This document shows positions 6,967-11,078 of a stretch of DNA of 11,078 bases, in pieces (positions within the stretch are counted from its first letter, which is position 1; each line of letters begins with the position of its first letter). A program made the position numbers and the translations under genes. The notes under the pieces are model-generated. The model was not told the origin of the DNA. It was given only the letters and a program-made list of their open reading frames with translations, and did not search any database. The stretch comes from Treponema sp. (GTDB taxonomy: Bacteria; Spirochaetota; Spirochaetia; Treponematales; Breznakiellaceae). Where the stretch lies: positions 1 through 11,078 of the forward strand of contig JAIRLQ010000529.1 in assembly GCA_031259345.1 (NCBI GenBank). The letters are read 5' to 3'.

Positions 6967-7965
6967 TTAATATTTTTTAACGGTTTCCCATTTTCCCGAA
7001 GCCCCGGACGCGTAGAGGGCGTCCAGGACCGCCATGTTTGCGACAGCGTCGCAGGAAGGCACAGGGGCGGCGGTTTTATCCAGCAGCGCCCGGGCAAAGG
7101 CGTCGAACTCTACCCTGTACTGGTCCGCTATTTCGGTTTTGATAAGCCGCTCGCCTATGCCGGTAACAACTTTGATATGGCCGGGATAATCGCCGTACAT
7201 GTTAAAGGGAACTTCCACATAAAGGGTACCGTCAGTACCAAAAGCGCTTACCCGCTGGTAGGGATAAATCTGGGTGCCCACAGTCATGGTAGAAACCCTG
7301 TTGCCGCCAAAATCAAGAAGGGCGGATGCCAGTATATCAGTCTTAAAAACAGGATCTCTGGTAAGGGTACACATAACCCGCTCCGGTTCGCCGCCCATAA
7401 GAAGCCGGGCGGAGGAAACAGTATAGCAGCCTATGTCGTACAGGGCGCCGCCGCCTGTTTCAATTTGGTTCCGTATATTTTTGGGGTCTTTGTTGTCGTA
7501 ACTAAACACTCCGTTGGTGGACATAATAGTCCCCAATTCGCCGCATTTAGCAATTTCCGCTGCCCTAACCCATTGAGGATGAAGTTTGTACATAAAAGCT
7601 TCCATAAGAAGGACGCCTTTTTTTTCACAATATTCCGCAGCCTCCGCGGCTTCCGCTGCGTTTAAGCACAGGGGCTTTTCGCACAGAATAGGCTTGCCCG
7701 CGTCGGCGCTTTTTTTGATAAATTCCAGGTGAAGATGGTTGGGCAGAGGGCAGTATACAAAATCAATATTGGGATCTTTTAAGAGATCCTCGTAAGATCC
7801 GTAGGATTTAGCAAAACCCCATTTTTTCGCGTAATTACCGGATTTTATTCCGTCCCGTGACGCAATCCCGTAAGGTTGGACCAATTCGGCCCTTTTTAAA
7901 GGCGTTGCAATACGCAAAGCATAATGAAAAGAACACCCAAGTACACCCAAGCGCAATTTTTCCAC
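6967..7965 (-). CDS. Gfo/Idh/MocA family NAD(P)-dependent oxidoreductase
   Basis: A 332-residue cytoplasmic dehydrogenase of the glucose-fructose oxidoreductase/inositol dehydrogenase/MocA family. The N-terminal Rossmann fold opens LRLGVLGCS (4-12), with an atypical dinucleotide fingerprint (GVLGCS in place of GxGxxG). CEKPL at 95-99 is the family lysine motif, with Lys97 catalytic. GGGALYDIGCYTV (171-183) has Asp177 and Tyr181 where many relatives have His, as in the GFOR/dihydrodiol-dehydrogenase subgroup. The C-terminal half is the alpha/beta substrate domain. I chose GTG at 7965 because AAGGAGG sits 5 nt before it and the Rossmann strand follows at once. An in-frame ATG at 8127 would add 54 residues lacking family features and read through the hairpins and promoter. 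Substrate is unknown, probably a sugar or polyol. The AI-2E-family gene follows after 13 bp. Confidence 0.9.
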   Translation of the reverse strand: MEKLRLGVLGCSFHYALRIATPLKRAELVQPYGIASRDGIKSGNYAKKWGFAKSYGSYEDLLKDPNIDFVYCPLPNHLHLEFIKKSADAGKPILCEKPLCLNAAEAAEAAEYCEKKGVLLMEAFMYKLHPQWVRAAEIAKCGELGTIMSTNGVFSYDNKDPKNIRNQIETGGGALYDIGCYTVSSARLLMGGEPERVMCTLTRDPVFKTDILASALLDFGGNRVSTMTVGTQIYPYQRVSAFGTDGTLYVEVPFNMYGDYPGHIKVVTGIGERLIKTEIADQYRVEFDAFARALLDKTAAPVPSCDAVANMAVLDALYASGASGKWETVKKY

Positions 7966-7970
7966 AATAT

Positions 7971-7996
7971 CCTCCTTAAACCGGACTAAAGTCCGG
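7971..7996 (-). promoter_or_regulatory. strong ribosome binding site behind a palindrome
   Basis: On the minus strand the palindrome CCGGAC-TTTA-GTCCGG (7996-7981) is followed by TTT and then AAGGAGG (7977-7971), 5 nt before the GTG start at 7965. The site decides the start codon. The hairpin or operator directly next to it could influence ribosome access or be a protein-binding site; only the sequence arrangement is seen. Confidence 0.75.
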
Positions 7997-8023
7997 CCCG
8001 GTTTTCCATTAAATCTAAGGAAA

Positions 8024-8050
8024 CTGTTCCAGAGGCAAGTTTTGGAACAG
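8024..8050. repeat. perfect 8-bp hairpin in the oxidoreductase leader
   Basis: CTGTTCCA (8024-8031) and TGGAACAG (8043-8050) form a perfect stem around an 11-nt loop. The right flank (8037-8054) resembles the dispersed repeat arm seen at 2753 and 9553 (about 13 of 18). If the promoter at 8056-8084 is used, this hairpin lies at the extreme 5' end of the oxidoreductase mRNA. On the plus strand it is followed by CTTTT and could also act as a weak terminator. Confidence 0.65.
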
Positions 8051-8055
8051 CTTTT

Positions 8056-8084
8056 AGTATATATTATTAAGCATATTTTTTCCA
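8056..8084 (-). promoter_or_regulatory. likely promoter of the oxidoreductase/AI-2E operon
   Basis: On the minus strand TGGAAA (8084-8079, four matches to TTGACA) and TATACT (8061-8056, five matches to TATAAT) are 17 bp apart in an AT-rich stretch. A start at about 8049 would give a leader of about 84 nt containing two hairpins and the strong ribosome site before GTG 7965. Prediction from sequence only. Confidence 0.5.
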
Positions 8085-8122
8085 GCCTGTACCCGGAAGG
8101 CGTGTTTACATTTGAAGAAAAT

Positions 8123-8144
8123 AACACGGCTGTTTGAGCGTGTT
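8123..8144 (-). terminator. terminator of the sugar-binding lipoprotein gene
   Basis: On the minus strand AACACG and CGTGTT pair, extended by CT/AG with a one-base bulge around a CAAAC loop, followed by ATTTTCTTC. It lies 24 bp after the stop codon of the lipoprotein gene, and the oxidoreductase promoter follows it, so the two genes are probably separate transcription units. The T tract is interrupted. Confidence 0.5.
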
Positions 8145-8168
8145 GTTTCTACGCGGATTCTAAACGTT

Positions 8169-9518
8169 TTACTGTTTGGCCTTCCAGGCTTCCAGGGCAG
8201 CCTGCGCCGCCTCCGCTACTTCCCGGGGGGTTCGGGTTTCCGTGCCAATCGCATGCAGTCCGTCGTTAATGGGCGTGTATACTTCAGTGGCAAAAGCGCC
8301 GTCGATAACCGCCGTGGTGGTATCAAAAGATTTGTACAGGTTGTTGACAATGTGCTGCTGTATGGGCTCCAGTTTAAGGCGGCTTACGTCTATGTCTGAA
8401 CGGCTGGGGGTTGTGATGCCGCCGGTCTCGAGAAGCCATGACTGGATTTCTTTCCCCGAAAGCCACTTGATAAGCCGCCACGCGGCTTCCTCTTTTGCGG
8501 AACCATCCTCGATCCTGGCGTTCATGCCCCAGCCTGTTCCCAGCACCAATGATTCGGATTTATTGAGCCTGGCCCCTTCAATATCGGGAAACACGGCGAT
8601 TTGTATGTTTTTCTGTCTTTCCGGGGAAATAAGGACTTCGCCGGTTGATTTGTCGGTAACAAAGGCTGCGACACGCCAGTCGCCGTCCAAAAAATAAGCG
8701 CCTTTGTTGGCGGCGAATTGTCCGGCTACGCTGCCGTAGTCAGTGCTGAGGGTTTCCCTGGAAAGAACCCCGTCATCGTACAGGGTTTTAATAAAGCCTA
8801 AAGCGGCGACAAAATCAGGGTCGGTAAATTTGGACTGGCCGTTAAGGATACTTTGTTCCCAGTTTTCGCCGCAGAAACGGCCTGCCACCAGGGAGAAAAG
8901 GCAGGACTGCATAACCCAGGTATCTACATTTGCCATTAGTACCGTGTCGTAGCCCCTGGCTTTAAGAACCGGAACCTGGGCCTTAAGTTCGGCATACGTC
9001 GCGGCAGGTTTGAGCCCGCAGTCGTTCAACACTTCAAGGTTGATATAGAACACGCTGGTGGCGGTGATTGTCCTGGGAAGTATTCCGAGATAGCCCGAGG
9101 CCTGACCTTTGGGATCAAGGGATTCTGCAGTATAGAGCGGCGCCAGATTGTCTCTTTGAACCAGGGGCCCCAGATCCTTTAAAAGATGCCGGGTATGCAG
9201 GGTGGCGGACCTGCCCGACGGCCAGGCATACATCACATCCGGAAGCTGCCCCACTGCGGCGTAGCTTTCGACTTTGTTGTGGAAAGGCTCGTTGAACAAA
9301 TCTTCCCTGACTATCTTGATATCCGGGTTGGCCCGGGAAAAGCTGTCCCACATCATGGAAATTTCACCCGCCGAACTTGCGGCAGTCATGTCAAAATAAT
9401 TAAGCACTCTAAGCTGAATTTGTTCGGATTCTAATTCCGTTCTGGGCTTTGATTTAGTACAGCCCGCGAAAATCAGCGTCGCGGTCAATAAAAGAAACAA
9501 AAACCGCTTTTCCTTCAT
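8169..9518 (-). CDS. extracellular solute-binding lipoprotein, family 1 (sugar-type ABC transporter)
   Basis: A 449-residue substrate-binding protein of an ABC importer, probably for a sugar or oligosaccharide, anchored as a lipoprotein outside the inner membrane. The signal peptide MKEKRFLFLLLTATLIFAGC has a lipobox with Cys20, of the relaxed kind usual in spirochaetes. The mature part has the family-1 pattern: IKIVREDL (68-75), LPDVMYAWPS, FYINLEVLNDCGL, then GAYFLDGDW and a C-terminal helical region rich in AAQAALEAW. Length fits the family, and it looks intact. AAGGAGG ends 4 bases before the ATG. No permease or ATPase gene lies beside it in the window, so it is an orphan binding protein or serves a shared transporter; the nearby oxidoreductase may act on a related sugar, but separate promoters and a terminator lie between them. 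Confidence 0.9.
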   Translation of the reverse strand: MKEKRFLFLLLTATLIFAGCTKSKPRTELESEQIQLRVLNYFDMTAASSAGEISMMWDSFSRANPDIKIVREDLFNEPFHNKVESYAAVGQLPDVMYAWPSGRSATLHTRHLLKDLGPLVQRDNLAPLYTAESLDPKGQASGYLGILPRTITATSVFYINLEVLNDCGLKPAATYAELKAQVPVLKARGYDTVLMANVDTWVMQSCLFSLVAGRFCGENWEQSILNGQSKFTDPDFVAALGFIKTLYDDGVLSRETLSTDYGSVAGQFAANKGAYFLDGDWRVAAFVTDKSTGEVLISPERQKNIQIAVFPDIEGARLNKSESLVLGTGWGMNARIEDGSAKEEAAWRLIKWLSGKEIQSWLLETGGITTPSRSDIDVSRLKLEPIQQHIVNNLYKSFDTTTAVIDGAFATEVYTPINDGLHAIGTETRTPREVAEAAQAALEAWKAKQ

Positions 9519-9552
9519 AAACCCTCCTTACTGAATTTGCAATAGTTTATTG

Positions 9553-9570
9553 AAGTTTCCGAACAACTCC
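9553..9570. repeat. single arm of the dispersed palindromic repeat
   Basis: AAGTTTCCGAACAACTCC matches the right arm of the purD-side palindrome (2753-2770) at about 16 of 18 positions. Here no partner arm is present, so it is a half element. It lies between the promoter and the ribosome site of the lipoprotein gene, inside its leader. Confidence 0.6.
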
Positions 9571-9598
9571 ATTATAGACTAAAAGATTGGAATGATAA
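9571..9598 (-). promoter_or_regulatory. promoter of the sugar-binding lipoprotein gene
   Basis: On the minus strand TTATCA (9598-9593) is followed after 16 bp by a perfect TATAAT (9576-9571). Initiation near 9564 would give a leader of about 45 nt, ending in the strong AAGGAGGG (9529-9522) before ATG 9518. Confidence 0.6.
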
Positions 9599-9626
9599 AC
9601 TACGTGTCCGGGCAGCCCCGGAGATC

Positions 9627-9655
9627 TTGATCCACAACTTGGAAAATGATATACA
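9627..9655 (+). promoter_or_regulatory. possible promoter of the DUF4349 gene, giving a leaderless mRNA
   Basis: TTGATC (9627-9632) and TATACA (9650-9655) are exactly 17 bp apart; each matches four of six consensus positions. A start 7-8 nt downstream falls at 9662-9663, on the ATG of the DUF4349 gene, which has no Shine-Dalgarno. The in-frame TTG at 9627 that could be read as a start codon would then be the first bases of the -35 box. Confidence 0.45.
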
Positions 9656-9662
9656 TAAAAAC

Positions 9663-10571
9663 ATGGCAGCTTTGCAAGCTTGCAGAATAACATACTCTGT
9701 CCGCTCTGCGCTGGGCTTGTTAATTGTTTTTTTACTTTGCGCCTGCGGAGGCGCGCAGCAGGCGGCAGGTGGTATGGCTTCTGCCGTTGCGGTCAGGGAT
9801 TCCGCTTTGACGGCGCGGTCGTTGTCCGCAAAGGAAGCCTCCTCAGAGGCTGCCCTGACAGGAACAGGTTTTAATCAGGAGCTTTTTGCCGAAACCGGAC
9901 AAAACCAAAAACTTGTAAAACGGGCGGAGCTTTCCCTTCGTGTGGGCAATCCTTTAGACACGGAAAAGCCTTTGGCCGGCCTCTTGTCCAAATACGCGGC
10001 CTGGGCTTCATCGACAGGGATTTACGAAAATTCCCGCCGTTATACCCTGCGTGTGCCTTCCAATTCTTACGCCCCTTTTATTGCGGAGCTTGAAACCTTG
10101 GGACGGGTGATACACCGTTCGGAATCCGCCGAAGATGTAACCTTAAGTTATTACGATTTGGAGGGCCGGCTTGCTACCAAAAAGGAACTGCTTAAAACTT
10201 TTCAGGGTTACTTGGGTAAGGCAAAAGACATTGACGAAATTCTGACTGTAGAGCAGCGTATCGCCGAACTCCAGCAGGAAATAGAGTGGACCGGAACGGA
10301 GCTGCGTAATTTATCCCATCTGGTGGATTTTTCCACAGTAAACCTTGAGATCCTTGGGCCGGTAACAACGTCATCGTATTCCACGCCTACTTTGGGTGAG
10401 CGCCTTGGCGAACTTTTTGGCTCTTTTGTTGATGTGCTTAAAGAAGGCTTTATTGTTCTGGTGGGGCTTATTATTTTCGGCGTACCGGTTTTGCTTGTTG
10501 TCGTTTTGTTATTCTGGCTGCTCTTTGGAAAAATCGGCCTTTTGAAAAAACTTTTCCGTTTGGTAAAATAA
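9663..10571 (+). CDS. DUF4349-type lipoprotein with C-terminal membrane segment
   Basis: A 302-residue envelope protein of unknown function. From ATG 9663 it has a short signal peptide with arginines and the lipobox LCAC, placing the lipid-bearing Cys at residue 28. A low-complexity Ala/Ser linker follows to about 75. The DUF4349-like region (about 80-285) contains the family pattern of a beta part (KRAELSLRV, YTLRVPS), then a coiled coil at about 165-220 (DLEGRLATKKELLKTF, EILTVEQRIAELQQEIEW) and VDFSTVNLEI. A strong transmembrane segment lies at about 261-290, with a basic tail. In-frame TTG 9627 would add 12 residues, making a long acidic n-region; GGAG lies only 3 nt before it, too close. 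ATG 9663 gives the better signal peptide but has no ribosome site. It is divergent from the sugar-binding lipoprotein gene. Family assignment is fairly sure; role unknown. Confidence 0.85.
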   Translation: MAALQACRITYSVRSALGLLIVFLLCACGGAQQAAGGMASAVAVRDSALTARSLSAKEASSEAALTGTGFNQELFAETGQNQKLVKRAELSLRVGNPLDTEKPLAGLLSKYAAWASSTGIYENSRRYTLRVPSNSYAPFIAELETLGRVIHRSESAEDVTLSYYDLEGRLATKKELLKTFQGYLGKAKDIDEILTVEQRIAELQQEIEWTGTELRNLSHLVDFSTVNLEILGPVTTSSYSTPTLGERLGELFGSFVDVLKEGFIVLVGLIIFGVPVLLVVVLLFWLLFGKIGLLKKLFRLVK

Positions 10572-10624
10572 TATTTTGTGGTAAGCGGGTAAACATACAC
10601 AATTTTGACGGCGGGAAAGACCGT

Positions 10625-10644
10625 CCGTGCGCAGTGCGGCTTTT
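10625..10644 (+). terminator. probable terminator of the DUF4349 gene
   Basis: CCGTGC and GTGCGG pair (two G-U pairs) around a GCA loop, followed by C and TTTT, 53 bp after the stop codon. A second weak stem GACGG/CCGTC lies just upstream. On the other strand the same structure follows the end of the antitoxin relic, so it may serve both directions. Confidence 0.45.
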
Positions 10645-10897
10645 ACAATTTATTTGTTTTTGATTTTTTTACCAATGTTTCATTTCGTTTTGAAAGTATC
10701 ATTTTCCCTTCTCTCTTTAATTGTTCAAATTTTTTTTCAATACTTATATTTGTATTTTTCTTTTCGGGAACAATGATTTATGCAATTATCCTGTTATGTT
10801 CCGTTACAATTATTTTTTCCCCATCTTTAACATATTGGAGATACCGAGAAAGCGGCATATAAAATTTTTTGTAAAAAAGCGAATATTCTCTTGACAT
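10643..10897 (-). pseudogene. Phd/YefM-type antitoxin relic, interrupted by an in-frame stop
   Basis: On the minus strand one frame reads LSRYLQYVKDGEKIIVTEHN followed by RIIA, the core of Phd/YefM antitoxins (compare LSxxLxxVxxGExxxITxxGxxxA in phage P1 Phd). A TAA at 10780-10778 interrupts it, and the same frame continues IIVPEKKN through KKFEQLKREGKMILSKR to NKL and a natural stop at 10645-10643. The continuation is what such antitoxins have after the core (IVP, then a charged C-terminal toxin-binding tail), so this is one gene with a nonsense mutation, probably of a Lys, Glu or Gln codon. The first residues before LSRYL are not Phd-like; ATG 10897 or ATG 10858 could be starts. No toxin gene follows: the next minus-strand space is the DUF4349 gene. 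The AT-rich composition differs from the neighbours, suggesting horizontal origin. The family is recognised from memory, not by a search. Confidence 0.72.
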
Positions 10898-10923
10898 AAT
10901 CCTAGTAATATGGTATGTATAAT
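10891..10923 (+). promoter_or_regulatory. promoter of the family-3 binding protein gene
   Basis: A perfect TTGACA (10891-10896) precedes a perfect TATAAT (10918-10923), but the spacing is 21 bp. With a 17-bp spacer the -10 would be the poorer TATGTA (10914-10919). A start near 10930 would leave a leader of about 26 nt, ending in AAAGGAG. The -35 overlaps the possible start codon of the antitoxin relic on the other strand. Confidence 0.55.
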
Positions 10924-10955
10924 ATAAATTAATCGCTTCACTAAAGGAGAAACTT

Positions 10956-11078
10956 ATGAAAAGATTAGCGGTCCTTGTTTTGCTGCTCACCGTCCTTGCG
11001 GCAGCCGGCTTTGCGGGAGGTAAAAAGGAAATATCCGGTTCAATTAAGGTAGGAACCATGGGAACTTACGAACCCTTT
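10956..11078 (+). CDS. periplasmic substrate-binding protein, family 3 (N-terminal part)
   Basis: Only the first 41 codons are in the window; the gene runs off the right edge. AAAGGAG lies 6 nt before ATG 10956. The protein starts with a Sec signal peptide (MKRLAVLVLLLTVLAAAGFA) with a likely cleavage after AGFA and no lipobox cysteine. The mature start SIKVGTMGTYEPF matches the first strand of family-3 amino-acid-type binding proteins (pattern VGTxxxYxPF), the periplasmic part of polar amino-acid ABC importers. The ligand cannot be told from this fragment. Confidence 0.8.
   Translation, partial: MKRLAVLVLLLTVLAAAGFAGGKKEISGSIKVGTMGTYEPF

Noticed and set aside
6904..7665. 253-residue open frame opposite the oxidoreductase gene
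   Set aside because: Antisense shadow with no domain pattern, crossing the end of one gene and the start of the next.
7966..8127. N-terminal extension of the oxidoreductase from ATG 8127
   Set aside because: The 54 extra residues have no family features and cross the predicted promoter and both hairpins, while GTG 7965 has a near-perfect ribosome site.
10605..10862. 85-residue plus-strand frame rich in Phe and Ile
   Set aside because: Its composition is the complement of the lysine- and glutamate-rich antitoxin relic on the minus strand, and it lacks a ribosome site.
10898..11059. Upstream part of the minus-strand frame that contains the antitoxin core
   Set aside because: It runs antisense through the leader and signal peptide of the binding-protein gene and has no antitoxin features.
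1..11078. tRNA or rRNA genes, or a complete insertion sequence
   Set aside because: No cloverleaf, rRNA-like segment or transposase-like reading frame was seen; the intergenic spaces are short and accounted for by promoters, hairpins and the relic.

Overview
The window looks like chromosomal DNA from a spirochaete, most likely a Treponema-type gut spirochaete of the termite-gut group. This is an inference from codon style, protein similarity remembered at family level, spirochaete-like lipoprotein signals and intergenic palindromes; no search was run. Coding DNA is of intermediate G+C. One stretch (about 10640-10955) is much more AT-rich. Eight genes look intact or cut only by the window edge, and one gene is broken.

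Layout. 32-2714 (minus): purD (purine synthesis) with an 8-bp-overlapping downstream gene for a CNNM/CorC-type membrane protein carrying CBS domains. 2715-2921: a divergent intergenic region holding a promoter abutting the purD start codon, a short palindromic repeat and a roughly 130-bp MITE-like element with terminal inverted repeats and flanking 6-bp direct repeats. 2922-4133 (plus): dinB, the translesion polymerase Pol IV. 4120-5712 (minus): a hybrid sensor histidine kinase that overlaps the 3' end of dinB tail to tail. 5829-7965 (minus): an AI-2E-family membrane protein and, upstream with 13 bp between them, a Gfo/Idh/MocA oxidoreductase that starts at GTG behind a strong Shine-Dalgarno. 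8169-9518 (minus): a lipoprotein sugar-type ABC substrate-binding protein without permease genes in view. 9663-10571 (plus): a DUF4349-type lipoprotein. 10643-10897 (minus): a Phd/YefM-type antitoxin relic interrupted by an in-frame stop. 10956-end (plus): the start of a periplasmic family-3 (amino-acid type) substrate-binding protein.

The genes are mostly ordinary housekeeping and membrane functions in short transcription units. Links visible from spacing are purD with the CBS membrane protein, and the oxidoreductase with the AI-2E-family protein. The more unusual content is between genes: the MITE-like element that now forms the leader of dinB, a family of related palindromic repeats present in four intergenic regions, two promoters placed so that purD and the DUF4349 gene may be transcribed as leaderless mRNAs, two hairpins in the leader of the oxidoreductase, and the antitoxin relic. 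I did not see a convincing new multi-gene defence or mobile system.
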